Source: Dioscorea cayenensis subsp. rotundata
Lineage: Eukaryota; Streptophyta; Magnoliopsida; Dioscoreales; Dioscoreaceae
Direction of reading: 5' to 3'
NCBI RefSeq assembly: GCF_009730915.1
Contig: NC_052489.1
Span: 1,550,001 to 1,614,000 of the forward strand
DNA length: 64,000 nucleotides
Part shown: piece by piece, positions 1 through 12,174 of the stretch
Layout: each line of letters starts with the position of its first letter
How positions within the stretch are numbered: the first letter of the stretch is position 1
Position numbers and translations under genes: made by a program
Notes under the pieces: model-generated
What the model was told of the DNA's origin: nothing
Seen by the model: the letters and a program-made list of their open reading frames with translations, nothing else
Database searches by the model: none

Positions 1-31
1 TCTTAAATAGCCGACTCATAGTTCATTATGA

Positions 32-404
<373 letters not shown>

Positions 405-1197
405 AGAAAATTTGAAACTTTTTGTGCTAGTTCATTTTGTACTAATTTATCTTCCTTTAAGATGCAGGTTGTGTTTGCATGTGAAATGGAAGGAATAGCA
501 AGGAGTGAGCTATTTGTGAGACTATCACTAAGAAGATCTTGCAAATGCAATGTATCCATTGTGTAAGTTCTAATGGTTGGATTTCCTTTCTTACTTCTTA
601 ATTTAATTATCCGATCCATTTGTTATATAGTATAATCATTTATAAATTAATTCACTCTGTCTTGTCCACATATCTAGTGAATGTTTTGTTTCAATTGCTT
701 GCTAAATGAGTTGGTTTTATAAAACCAAGTTATTAAATTTTTAAATAAAAAACAGTTAAATCACTTGAATCGCTGGTATAAAATGTGAAAAATAACAAAA
801 CTATATATTTTTTTTCAAATGATAGAAATCCTTCGAATTTGCATTTGAAAAAAAATTATTTCCGTGCGCAAATTATTTTTAATTTATATATTTAAAAATT
901 AAACTCAGTTTTCTTTTCTGATTGCCATAATAAAAATTAAAGATTTAAAAAATAAAAAATTAGTTATATATTAAAAAAAATGAATAATTCATTTATCTCT
1001 ATTAATTCATCTTATAATAAAGAGATTTCTCAATCTCTCACTCAAAAATTTCCCACGTAAAAATAACTGTTAAATTAAAAAAATCACAAAAATATTAAGA
1101 TTTATAAAATAAATAAATAAAATAAAAAGAAAAAATATTGAGAGAATAACAAGAAAGCAAGCAAGCAAGCAAAGCCCATTGGCTCTGTTTCGTCAAC
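405..1197. other. Intergenic, AT-rich, upstream of the DUF455 gene
   Basis: Very AT-rich spacer with poly-A/T runs and no supportable ORF. The final 60 bases, ending in the repeated AAGC motif at about 1154-1172, are the likely 5' leader of the next gene. No clear transposon ends were seen. Confidence 0.5.
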
Positions 1198-3675
1198 ATG
1201 GAGAAGGAGAAGGAGGAGAACAACATGACCACGCCGCCGGCGCCATCACCGGCGCCACAGCCGGAGCTGACGCTGGTGGAGGCTTCCCTGCAAGTGTTGA
1301 ACACTGCGGACCCAGTAGAGAAGGCTCGCCTGGGCGAATCCATCGCCACTAAGTGGCTGCAAGGCTTCATCTCCCTCCCATTCCGCCCTCACGATCCTCC
1401 TCCCCTTGTTCCCGATCGACCCTCCAGGCTCCCCAATGTGAGTTTTGAGATCACAAGAACCCTAATTCTTCTTGTCTTGTTGATCTATATGCCTATCTGG
1501 ATTCTCAGGTGAAGCTTGTTCCATCGCGTTTGATGCCTAAGCTTGGCAAGGGCGGCAACCTTCAGAGCCGTCAGGCCATCGTCCACAGCCTCGTCCACAC
1601 TGAGAGTTGGGCCATTGATCTCTCCTGGGTTACCTTTTCTTTCTTATTGTGATTTGGGTTTGAGTTTTGAAATTTTTCAATGCAGTGATAATGATAGTAA
1701 TAATCTTTGCAGGACATCATAGCTCGGTTTGGGATTCAGGAATCAATGCCTGTGGAGTTCTTCACTGATTTTGTGAAGGTTGCCCAGGACGAAGGCCGGC
1801 ATTTCAGTCTGCTTCTGGCCCGGCTCGAGGAGCTTGGTTCATATTATGGAGCTTTCCCTGCCCATGATGGTCTCTGGGACTCTGCCATTCAAACCTCTCA
1901 TGACCTCTTGGCACGTCTAGCTGTGGAGCATTGTGTTCATGAGGTTTGAATCCACTACCCATGCTCTGTGTTCATAATTGTGATTATTTTCTTTTTTTTT
2001 TTGGTTAATGGAGCTGCACAGCAGCTGAAACACTAATTGTGTGATTCGTTAATGTAGATTGCAGAATAAAAATTCTTGTTTGCTGCTCATAGTTCAGTAG
2101 ATTAATGTTGAATTCTTAGGTCTCATGATCACCCGGCATGATAGGTTGAGTTGCATTTTCTGATATGTGACACTTCGCTTTTCATGCTGATATTTTTTTG
2201 TATAATAGACACCTGAAAGTGAAAACTTGTTCGAAATTGTCAGCATAAGTCGGTATCATTTATAATGAAAATTCACATTCATTGTGTTGCTTTCATAGTG
2301 TTGTTCTTAAGTGTTAGTCCCGAAGCTGAAAACACTGTGGCTGTTGTTATATGTAAAATTTAGTTGGGAGTTCATCTTTACTTGATCTCCTACATTTTAT
2401 CCTAGGCATCATCAAATTCATTTTGTCAAACTGTGTTTCATATACTTGTTTAATTTACTAAATCTGAAACCTAAGTTCATTGACAAAGTAAAGATCACAA
2501 AGATAGTATTACTGGTTCATATAGTGTAGTGAAAGTTGTACCAGACACAGAGACATTGCCAGACTATACTTATTTCTTAGAATCAAACTTTTAACAATCA
2601 ACTTTAACTTTGACTGTTCATGCATTTGTAACTACTTTGGCTCCAGTAAAAAAAAAAAAGCTGTTTATTTGATCATTTTCTGGTGCAGGCCAGGAGCATT
2701 TGCTTGAAATTATCTGTTAAGTAGGAACATTAAATGACCGAGCATTCTACATATTTAAGTGAAGGCCTTGCAAAAACCAAGCCTAAGAAAGTTCAATACT
2801 CTGGCAATTCATGTCATTTTACCCTGAACTTATTATTCTAGCTACTCCATTTCCATACGATAGATGTTTTCTTGAGTGTTGGATCTTCTTCCTCCATTTC
2901 CTTCATACCGGCTTTATGAGCCATGCTTTAATGCTGTCTGGGTCTTCTTTCTATGGTCATACAATCTCCTAGAATTATAGATACATTGAAATTAATTATC
3001 CGGTCTATCTGCATTTCCATATATACTATTGGATGCATACAGCTCTAGCTGGATCTTCGATCCATGATCTTGTAATGTGGTGTTTATCCAATAGTTTAGT
3101 GCAATGTACTCAGTGCAAGGAATGTAAGATTTACTGCCATTTCCATCCATACCATATGACGGGGATTTTGTGTGTGTGTGTGTGTGCAGGCTAGAGGACT
3201 TGATGTTCTTCCCACCACAATCTCCCGGTTGAGAAATGGAGGGGATGAGTGCACTGCAAAGCTTCTAGAGACAGTAATTTATCCAGAAGAAATTACTCAT
3301 TGCGCTGCTGGTGTTAAATGGTTCAGATATCTCTGCCTTCGATCATCTGCTTCATGCCCAAACAACGCATTAGCTCCGCTGGTTTCCTCTGAAAGCCCCA
3401 AAGCCGAAGAAGATACTGTCAAGCAGCTACAAATCAGCAGCATTATAGGTGATTCCGAACTTGTGAAGAACTCACAGGAGAACTCGGAAAACTTGAATTC
3501 CGAGGACACCGATGTTCATCATGATGCTGTAATTCAAACCTTCCATGCTTCTGTGAGAAAATATTTTAGGGGGCCACTTAAGCCTCCTTTCAATGTGCAA
3601 GCAAGGAAAGCTGCCGGCTTTGGACCAGATTGGTACGAGCCTTTGGCTGTAAAACAAGCTGTTGATGTTACCTGA
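1198..3675 (+). CDS. DUF455 ferritin-like diiron protein
   Basis: Four exons: 1198-1437, 1509-1628, 1713-1943, 3190-3675, giving about 358 residues; all introns are GT-AG and keep the frame. The start is the first ATG, followed by an acidic, Pro/Ala-rich N-terminus. The core has HTESWAIDLSWD, then FVKVAQDEGRHFSLL, then CVHEARGLDVLP, then YPEEITHCAAGVKWF. The spaced Glu and ExxH/ExxRH motifs are the ligand pattern of a four-helix-bundle diiron fold, as in DUF455 proteins related to ferritin-like and MiaE-like enzymes. The last exon adds a hydrophilic, Ser/Glu-rich insert and ends FNVQARKAAGFGPDWYEPLA, a conserved tail. The biochemical role of plant DUF455 proteins is not known to me. The third intron (1944-3189) is the longest and ends in a GT-repeat just before the acceptor. 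Confidence 0.88.
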
Positions 3676-5254
3676 AGTGTTTGGTAAGCGTTGTTGTTGT
3701 TGTTACTTAGCCATGACTTCATTTTGCTTGAAAAGTACACAAATGTACCTCTTTTTTCCAATCAAGAAAATCCTTTTTGTTTGGATAAATGACAACATTC
3801 AAGTTGGATTTGGTCCTCGGTTGAATAATTTCCATATATGTTGAGGGTTTTTTTTTGAAAAAAAAATTATTACATTTTTTTTTTACTCTAGCTCTACTAG
3901 CTACATGATGTTCTTTTAATATGACAGATAAATTGAAGTTTTTTTTAAATAATTATTATTAAATTAACCTGAGTTATACTCTTACTGTGAGGTAGGTCTT
4001 GTTGTTTAATGAATAGAATGAAGTTTCAAATATAATTTATGCACCATTGGTTCTTGTCAGTGATGCTAATGTATGGATACGGGCAGGCAGGCGTTGGATA
4101 TTATTGATCCAACGTCCCAGAAAAAGCGGGTTATATATATATATATATAAATGTGTAAGTAAATACGTTGATATGGGTATCATGTTGGTTTTCTAAAGAT
4201 AAATGTTATTTTTTAAATATGAAGAACATTGCACTAAACTAAACACATTGTTTTTAGATAAATATAATTTAGATAATATTTAAAATTAAATTATAGTAAG
4301 ATAAGATTTTTAGAATCATAAAAATTTCTATTTTAAAAAAATAAAAAAAAATCAATTTATGAAGGTATTTAGAATGCACAAAAAAAATATATAATTTGAA
4401 AAAGTAAAAAAAATCTATAAAAAAAATAAAAAATAAAACCTTAGGTTGATAATTAAAATTAACAGTGAAATACAAAGACGATAAATCAATCAAAACTAAA
4501 AAAAATTAAAAGAAAATCACAAGAGGAAAATATTTCATATTTTACTCAAAAACAGGTTAAAATCTCAAATCACACGCAATGAAGGCAAAAAGTATTGCTG
4601 AGCTTATCTTCCCATTTCTCGCATGTTCTTTGTCCCCGTATTTATCAAAAGAAATAAATAAATTTAACAATCCAACAAATATTAAAAAATGAATTATTAA
4701 TAATTACTTACCATCCTTTTATTTTTAACTTAAAATTTTCAAACAATGTTAATTAAATTTAAAAATGCGCCAATTATGTTTAAATTTCCCCAAACAGGTT
4801 CAAAAAACTCCTCCTATAACCCTACCATGTAACTGTTCTAAATTCCCAACTTTCATAATTTAATTAGTTTTAAAATTTTCAATTTTTGATAAAAGTCTTG
4901 TTTGGATTGACTTTTGGAAAACTCAGAAATATTTTTTTATAAATTAAGCATTTCTGGATTACAAAAATATTATTTAGATGGATTTTTCTAGCAGAGTTAG
5001 AAAAAACAACTTAAAAAATAGCTCAAAAAAAACTGATCATAAATTAATGAAAACAAAATTATTTTTTTAAAGCTTATTTTTATATCTTCTGTTTCTATAT
5101 AAAAACTAATCCAAACAGAAAATATAAAAATTTGCTTAACTTAAACTATTTCTACTCAACTTTAAAAAAAAAAACACTTTTTTTTTTTTTTCCGAACAAG
5201 CCCAAAATGGCTCAATTTTAGGAATCATCGAGTTCTCACGAGCTATCAGATCCA
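3676..5254. other. Intergenic, AT-rich, with one MITE-like element
   Basis: Spacer between two same-strand genes. It holds 3' UTR sequence after 3675, a TA dinucleotide run at about 4132-4149, very A/T-rich sequence, and a MITE-like element near the right end (separate entry). ORFs here are low-complexity and unsupported. Confidence 0.5.
4895..5203. mobile_element. Small non-autonomous DNA transposon (MITE-like)
   Basis: The left end reads GTCTTGTTTGGATTG and the right end TCCGAACAAGCCC; the second is an imperfect inverted copy of the first. This resembles the GGCTTGTTTGG ends common in plant hAT- or Harbinger-type MITEs. Both flanks are A-runs (AAAA), so a short target duplication is possible but cannot be told from chance. 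The interior is AT-rich and noncoding. The element lies about 50 bp upstream of the PIG-P start codon, so it probably forms part of that gene's promoter or leader. Family is uncertain. Confidence 0.45.
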
Positions 5255-7228
5255 ATGGCGTCGCCGCCGCTCTCGCCGTCGTCCCACTTCGTCAACAGCC
5301 CCCGCCGAACCCTGAGCTTGGTGAGCAAACGGAGGGCGAAGGTCTTCCTCTCCGATCCGGACGAGGAGACGAGGGCCTCATCATCTGGATCATCCGGAGA
5401 GCATGGCGCCAATCCCTCAGAGGTCTATGGTTTTGTTGGCGCTATCACCACTGTCATCGCCACTGGTTCAATCCTTTTCATCTTATTTCCCTTTTTCTTC
5501 TGATTTTTTTATTCAATAATCTTTTGTGTTTTTTGTTTGGAATTTTGTTTTGGTGCAGTTATATATCTGGTTTGGGCTTATACTCCTGAAAATTGGTTGC
5601 ATTCTTTGGGAATCACTTACTACCCTAACAAGTTTGTGCTTTTGCCTTCTTTTTAATTACTGTGTTCTTTATGTTAGAAGATAAATTTAGTATTCTGTGC
5701 AATTGAGATAGCAAAGATTATGGTTTTTTGTTGGATTTGTTTGAATGGTGACTATGGGCATGAACTCATACAGAGGATTGCTTCCAATGAAGAAATTGTT
5801 TGATTTTCCATGGCTAAAATTACTTGATTTATTCATTGTGTATTGAGGATTGGTTATTTATTTACTTAAAATACTTGTTTTTCCGTCGTGTGTTAAGAAA
5901 TTGGCCTGAAATCTACCTACGTCACAACTAATTGTATTTTCACATATTTAAACTTCGCTAACTTTGGTCGAATGTTAAGATAATCTACTAATTTTCTTTC
6001 ATGTTTTATTCTGTGTATATTTCTTTTCTTCTTTTGTTTTTGGGTGGCGACCTTGTTCAGATAAAATATGGCCTGCCATACACTTATAATCAGATTATAT
6101 TTAAGTGCAAGAATACATGCATATGTACAGACTTTCATCCTCATTTATATCCATTTAAAATTTCAGTTCTGGCACTTAGAACATAGGTTTATAACCTAGT
6201 GGTTGCTTTTACTATTTTATTGTCAGGTATTGGGCTCTGGCATTTCCAACTTTCATTATGGTGGCTGTGGTTTTGATGTTGGTATTTTATTTTGGTCTGA
6301 ACTTCATGGCTACTCCACCTCCAACATCTTTCAATACCATGTTTGGTAAGGTTTAGAGATGGTTAAATATTCATTCTCCTGTGGTTCTGAAAGTGCATAG
6401 ATACTGTTCTGTTAGATCTTTAAAATAACCTCATGAATTATTCTAACAAGCTAGATTAGCCCCATTTATAGATGCCAATGGTTTAATGGCATTGTTGCAT
6501 GTTCTGCATTGATCTCAAACCAGACCAGAACCAACCTGATATCAGATACATATATATATATAGTCTTTATGCTTATGACATACTAAAGAGTGGCATCTTA
6601 TAGCACTATTATAATAGTTGCAATTGAGGTTAATGGGATATTGATATAGTCAAATAATTTAACTTGTTTTGTCCCTCCTGATGAATCAAGTCAATTTCAT
6701 ACATGTTACCCAGAAATCATTTGCATTTGGTGAATGACTCTCTGAATTTCCTGGAGCCTATGTTATAAATCAAAATTTGTGCTACCTTCATTAGGTCATT
6801 TAGGATTGGGACTTGGAGATCGAAAGCAAAGAACCCATGATAACCTCTGCTCATATTTTTTTTGCTAGATTATCAAGTGAAAGTTATCTATCCATTAAAG
6901 GATGATTTCGTTATTAAGTCAGGATAAGAATAGATTGAACCTAAAGCTGTTGGCTGGAATGTTTAGTCAATATCCTTACAATGGAAAGTTAGTTTTAATT
7001 TTGAGAAAGTTACTTGTGCATATTTCAGTGAATATTTCATATAGCTACAATCAACTTCAAATTTAATGTATGTGTAAAACTGTCTTTTATAATCTTTTTA
7101 TTTCAGATGAGCATAGCAGAGAGCCCTTGACATTTATTGCTGCACAAGGACTAGACCAGCCAATCAAGCCCATTTCGGACATAGGCATTGACTATGTAAA
7201 TGAGCTCATGTTTAATCAAAATCAATAA
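5255..7228 (+). CDS. PIG-P, subunit of phosphatidylinositol N-acetylglucosaminyltransferase
   Basis: Four exons: 5255-5465, 5559-5631, 6227-6345, 7107-7228, about 174 residues. PIG-P is an ER-membrane subunit of the GPI-GlcNAc transferase, the first step of GPI-anchor synthesis. After a Ser/Pro-rich cytosolic N-terminus (residues 1-55) come two membrane spans: one around [20 protein letters not shown] and one around [20 protein letters not shown]. Between them lies [20 protein letters not shown], typical of the family. The C-terminal part carries the PIG-P tail pattern with [20 protein letters not shown]. Every junction keeps phase; the second intron donor splits the Lys codon in PNK/YW. The gene converges with the expansin-like gene, leaving 355 bp between stop codons. 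Confidence 0.9.
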
Positions 7229-7583
7229 TATATTGCCTTTTTTTAACTGTTTTTGTTTGATGCTGGGTGAGGAAAGTTCAGCAAAGCCATTAATTTAGGC
7301 TTTTAGCTGCATTTATAGAACATAGAGGCAGTGGTGATGTAAATAAATCCGATTACTTCAAGCAACATATTTTTTTTATTCAATTTATAAGCTTTCCGAT
7401 TTATTCCACGGAGTAGACTCATATTTTAACAACACAGACCTGAATTTTATTTGTCAAGGATTGTCTATATAACCTTAAGCAAAAGCATAAATAACACAAA
7501 CAAGACAACTTGGAAACGAATAGCCTGCACAATGAATGTAATAGATGTCACTGAAGAGCAACCTACGGACTCCATTTAGTTAC
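7229..7583. other. Convergent 3' intergenic region
   Basis: A 355-bp gap between the PIG-P stop (+) and the expansin-like stop (-). It should contain both 3' UTRs and polyadenylation signals. No other feature seen. Confidence 0.6.
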
Positions 7584-9127
7584 TTAGTTCAACTGTATCC
7601 CTAAATCATAAGACTCTCCAGTTTTCCAGCTTTCTGGCACATTGTTAGTTGCCACCACCCACGTCTCATCACCATCATCTCCTCCGCTAAGAAGCATTTG
7701 TATAGATAATGGGCCACTTGGTGGAGAGTTAACTGCCCACATGGCACCATGGCTCCGGTCTATCAACTTGCATGTCAAATTCTCAGTCTGCGCATATCAG
7801 GTGAATTATCTATCTGCCTAGATCATATGGTTTCTTACAGTATGGTAGAATTATAAGCTAGAGTAATACCTCACATAACCTGACAGCTGTGATATCCTTG
7901 TCTCCTTGTTGGTACTCTAATAGGAAAGCCAAGTATCCAGGGAAGTCACTGGCCTCATCAACCTTAAAGGTAATGTTCTTGCCTGGCCAGCTACAAGGGA
8001 TCCTGAAAAGTTCATAACATTTTTATGTTCATTTCATTTGTTTAGGGACTAACACGTATCATTAGTTGACTATATAGTGTGTTTAAGTTATCTTTTGCTG
8101 GTAATGTCTATGGAAATCAGTTTAATGTCTTCTGAAGAGTTTAGTACCTCTGATATTCAATGTCGACTGCACCAAGGGAAAGGAGGGAGGCACCAGCATC
8201 GGCAGTTTGGCCCATCTTGCTAAAGGCTTTTTGGCTGAGGATGAAATCAGTGTCGCTGCTCGATCCTGAATCAGTGATCACTATTCTTACTCCATCAGTT
8301 GAGCATAAACTGCTGTCTGTGCATATCACCTAACGATAATAACAGATTAAGGTATTAGTCCTATTGATTTATTTTCTTTTAATAATCTACATGCTTTTGA
8401 CAGTCTAAGGTAGTATCTGTTTTTTTTGTGCATAATTGATATTTGCAGACATATCAATGCTATCAAACATTTTTAAATTGTTGATTGCTCTTGGATTTAA
8501 TTTGGCTAAATAATTATCAATTAACTCAATCACTAGTTGAGTTTTTCTAGAAAAATATTTGTATGCTATTTTCTTGTAAGTGCATATGTGCAGCAGCGCA
8601 AGTACATGATGACAAATGTGCGATTAAGGGCTTTTAAAGGGTTTTCATGACATTAAACATCAAGTGTGTTTAAGTTTGTGTTTGCAATTTGGGATTTCGC
8701 AAAGGGTGGTTTTGCAAAGGGGAAAATGCAAAAATTAAAGAATTTCAGAACTAGGACTCATGGCTTCTAGAAAATGGCTTAGTAGTTCACCTGGTAGCAT
8801 GCCCCGCAGCCCACTCCATTTCTGTAGAGATTAGAAGCCGCAGACACATCACCACCATTTAATGTTGCTCCAAAGGATTTGTATCCACAAGCACCATCTA
8901 ATGTTACATAATACAGTGGAAAAGTCAAGATATATAGAGAGAAAGAGATTAGATTTCATTCTTCATGCATGAATAATTTGGAGTTCACCTGAAGTGCCCT
9001 GTTGGTCGGAGTTTGGGTAGTAAGCTGCCCTTGAATGCGTGAAAGTGTCGGCTCTCACTGGAGATCGACATAGGAACAGTGGAAGGAAAAGGAAGACCAG
9101 GAAGATGAGCTCAGTTAAGAGAGCCAT
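7584..9127 (-). CDS. Expansin-like B (EXLB) cell-wall protein
   Basis: Five exons on the minus strand: 9127-8989, 8897-8791, 8329-8148, 8002-7870, 7787-7584; 254 residues. A signal peptide ([19 protein letters not shown]) is followed by the expansin double-psi barrel with [34 protein letters not shown] and VRIVITDSG, then [20 protein letters not shown] leading into the C-terminal grass-pollen-allergen-like (CBM63) domain. That domain ends with [20 protein letters not shown]. The catalytic-type HFD triplet of alpha- and beta-expansins is absent and the barrel keeps the [10 protein letters not shown] pattern, which fits the expansin-like B group. It is expected to be secreted to the wall; no activity is established for EXLB proteins. 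A TATA-like box lies about 92 bp upstream of the ATG. Confidence 0.92.
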
Positions 9128-9217
9128 TAATTTGTATATGTGAAAAATTTGCTAGGTGAGATGGGTAGCAAAGAAACAAAGGAAAGGCAATGAAGAGGAT
9201 CACCCTTGGGGATGGAG

Positions 9218-9226
9218 CATATATAG
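9218..9226 (-). promoter_or_regulatory. Probable TATA box of the expansin-like B gene
   Basis: The minus strand reads CTATATATG about 92 bp upstream of the start codon, the usual place for a plant TATA box with a short leader. Assigned by position and sequence only. Confidence 0.5.
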
Positions 9227-9957
9227 TGTAACTAGAGCACACTTGGTCCAGTTTGGTAAACCATAGCCTTTTGACATTCCTCTATGAAGAAATTGGATTA
9301 GTTTTATTTTCACAACCAAAGGGACCACTTTTAGACTTCAAAATCAGGTCGTTATGAACCAGAAGTTCATCTTTTCCACTTTTCTTTTGTTATTTTTAGG
9401 ACATTTATGGTTTGCAGTGTTCTTTAATTTTATTTTAAATCATTATCCAAGTGTAGATGAACATTAATGGCACTACTCATACTTGCATTGTCTTTCTTTA
9501 TTTGAAATGCAATTTGAGTTTGGAAGTAATTATCGAAAAAGAACAAAAACACATCTTGGACCCTAGAAAGCCTTATGTTTTATTGAGTCATATGGGAATG
9601 TATGAGTGCAGGGCCCCTCATGTTAGGCAGAGATGCACAATGGCCATCTCCCACTTAGCATACCAACTTTTACCTTGGATCAAACATGTCAAGGCTTATC
9701 TTTCTCTAGATCATGAGTGGAAGGAAAGTGAGAAGAAATACTTGTTCTTCCTTTTCCCCACTCATTAATCGTTATGAAGTCGTCTTTAGAAAGACATGAA
9801 TAAAACTTGCCTAGCAAATTCTAAACTTGATATTGGAGATGAAAGATATTCAATAGATCAAATCAATTAGGTATACCAAATTTTAACACCAAAGCCAGAA
9901 GCTGCCTACTTAGAATCTGAACATTTTTTGTCACATCACCTGTGGGCATGGATACAA

Positions 9958-10219
9958 TTACCAAACCCTAAACCCTAACCCTAATTCTTTCAACCTATCT
10001 ACAAATGTAGTTTAGTAGGTACAAGTATTCATATTTAGGCTTAGACAAATAGAGGATTGTTTGTTTCAATATATCAAATCAATTACATAGACCAAACCCT
10101 AAACCCTAACAATAATTCTTGCAACCTATCTATGTATGTAGTTTGGTAGGGTTATAAGAATACATGTATAGGTTTAGACAAATAGAGGATTTTTCTTTTG
10201 TTTCATGTACTACTGTTTG
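9958..10219. repeat. 131-bp tandem duplication bearing telomere-like CCCTAAA motifs
   Basis: Two head-to-tail copies with a period of 131 bp. Each begins with CCAAACCCTAAACCCTAA (9961 and 10092) and continues with AATTCTT, CAACCTATCTA, GTAGTTT(A/G)GTAGG and TTAGACAAATAGAGGATT. The copies differ by scattered substitutions and small indels, so the duplication is not recent. The motif is the Arabidopsis-type telomere unit in reverse, present as only two or three units per copy. No gene is nearby in the right orientation. Confidence 0.75.
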
Positions 10220-10982
10220 TTTCTCAAGATCAATAAAATATCTCTTAGATAATTACTCTGAATTATTTATTTGTGATTCTAATGTAGGACTCAGTCATTG
10301 GTTGAATGTTCTTCTATTAGTGCTGTTCTTGGCTTCTAGATTATAGATTACATGGTTCTTGTCCTTACATGTGAACATTGTGACATTAACTTCAGATACC
10401 TTTTGTCGATGAAATTTCTTCTCGCAAAGGTATTTATGAAGACTATTTCTTCTTCATTTAATTGTCAAACATTAGGTTTGTCAGTTGATTGCTTTCTCAG
10501 CTTCTTTCATATAATGCAATATTATTTTGATTATAAAAAACAGAAAATGTTCCTTATATTTAGGTCACTTTTAAATCAAATTGAATGTTTTATAAGTTCA
10601 TGAATCAAAATAAATTGAAGGCCATATAATTGGATATATATATATATATATATATAGTTTCATGACGTTAACTTTAGATATTTTTATTATTATTATTTTT
10701 GCCAAGATGAGCGGTTAGGCTGTTAAAAAAAACAGGGGCATGCACAAGTCTCAGATGGTCTAGACTTTAGATAGGTTCCAAGAGTGTTGTGTTGAAGACA
10801 TTTAAATTATTCACTAATTGCTTGACCCAAATGAATAATAACCTTGCCCTTAGTCTTCTTTATATTATGGAATTCCAAGTCTTCAAGCAAGTCAATTACC
10901 CCATCAACAGGGCAGGCAATCTAGTCTGTATAAATGTGGTTGTGCTAGGTCCTCATAATCTAGATGAACAACCCTTTTTTCC

Positions 10983-10984
<2 letters not shown>

Positions 10985-11025
<41 letters not shown>
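10985..11025. repeat. (TTA)n microsatellite
   Basis: About 13 uninterrupted TTA/ATT units. Similar runs occur at 12969-13000 (ATT), 13685-13706 (AAT) and 14893-14919 (ATA). Confidence 0.9.
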
Positions 11026-11540
11026 TGAAATTCTATGACTATTTTTATATCTTTATGCATTTTCTTTGTAGTCCATTAGTAACTAACTGCAAATTGACAG
11101 CTCCTTAACTTTAGAGGTAATCAACTACCTTGAGTTGAAAACAAGGTGAAGGTTTGGAGGAAATCACAATTAAGAATAAAAGAAACTTGGTTTTTTTTTT
11201 TCTTTCTAATTTCATGTGTTTAATAAAAAAAAAGGCCTTCAAAAGTGGACCTAGTCATTGGCCATTTAATAAGCTGTTGTTTGGTTTCTTTCATGTGTGT
11301 TCATGATCTTCATAAATAATTATTTAATGCCTTCATTACAGTGCAAAGAAAAAAAAAGGAATAAATATTCACCATCATAATCAAAGACTCAAGGATTTGA
11401 CCAATAGACTAATAAATCTTTTTTTCCCAAATAAATAACCCTAATTAACTTTAATTAGTTAATTAATTACTGATTTAATGAAAATAAAAAATAAAAATAC
11501 TAAAGATTTGTAATATTTGGAACTGAAATATAAAACATTA

Positions 11541-11835
11541 TATTTAATTAAAGGTATAATCACCAAAATAGTCTTTATATTTTCTCTCTTTTCTCTTTTG
11601 GTCCATCTACTCAGAAATGCTCTTGATTAGTCTTTCTATTTTTGAAAATGTGTCCATTTAGTTAAAAATTGCTCCTAATACTTTGGGCACATTTCTAAAA
11701 GTAGAGGGACTGGTTTGGAGCAATTTTAACTAAGTGGACACATTTTCAAAAATAGAATGACTAATCAGTAGAGGGACCAAAAGGGAAGAGAGAAAAGTAG
11801 ATAGACCCATTAAGGTATTATACCTTAATTAAATA
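11541..11835. mobile_element. Foldback / long-arm MITE
   Basis: The left arm begins TATTTAATTAAAGGTATAAT and continues through the TTTTCTCTTTTGGTCC and TTTTTGAAAATGTGTCC blocks to AATTGCTCC. The right arm is its reverse complement: GGAGCAATTTTAACTAAGTG, then GGACACATTTTCAAAAATAG, then GGGACCAAAAGGGAAGAGAG, ending ACCTTAATTAAATA. Each arm is about 120 bp with a central loop of about 50 bp, so a transcript would fold into a long imperfect hairpin. The outermost TTAATTAA is itself palindromic, so target duplication and terminal repeat cannot be separated. No coding capacity. Superfamily not assigned. Confidence 0.8.
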
Positions 11836-12093
11836 AAGCTTTATATTTTAAAAATTATTTATTTATTTATTTATTTTTCCACACACCGACGAGAGGGGAA
11901 CCGTGGGGGGTGTTCCCCGTTTCACAGTGCAACGCGGACCAGCCGTCTGTACACGTGGACCAATCACAAGCACGAGTCTTCATATGATGTGATAAGCTAC
12001 TGAAGAATGTCACAATGCCCATAAAACCCAACCCCTTCACCATCTCATCTTCTCACTCTCCAGTTGAGAACACGAAGCCGAGAACCTCCTTCC

Positions 12094-12128
12094 AAACCCT
12101 AACCCTAATTCTCCAAATCTAGGGTTTC
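12094..12128 (+). promoter_or_regulatory. Telo-box pair in the leader of the 12174 gene
   Basis: AAACCCTAACCCTAA at 12094-12108, followed by the inverse TAGGGTTT at 12120-12127. Telo-boxes are known plant promoter/leader elements of growth- and translation-related genes. The pair lies 50-80 bp upstream of the start codon, probably in the 5' UTR. Confidence 0.5.
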
Positions 12129-12141
12129 TTCTTCTTCTTCA

Positions 12142-12174
12142 ATGGTAGATGGGAAGATCTCCGGCGAGCGGTGA
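12142..12174 (+). promoter_or_regulatory. Upstream ORF of 10 codons ending on the main start codon
   Basis: ATG at 12142 opens a ten-codon frame (MVDGKISGER) that stops with TGA at 12172-12174. The last A of that stop is the first base of the main ATG, giving TGATG. A ribosome finishing the uORF would be placed exactly on the main start, an arrangement known to favour termination-reinitiation. No effect is shown here. Confidence 0.6.

Larger units (their letters stand above)
9128..12173. other. Intergenic region with telomere-like duplication, SSRs and a foldback element
   Basis: About 3 kb without a supportable gene. From left to right it holds the promoter of the expansin-like gene; a 103-codon ORF (9457-9768, +) that I do not recognise and that looks fortuitous; a 131-bp tandem duplication carrying CCCTAAA motifs; a TA run near 10634-10657; a TTA microsatellite at 10985-11025; a 295-bp foldback element; and the promoter and leader of the next gene. 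Confidence 0.6.

Noticed and set aside
9457-9768. 103-codon + strand ORF
   Set aside because: No recognisable domain, no splice context, no base-composition shift. Treated as chance.
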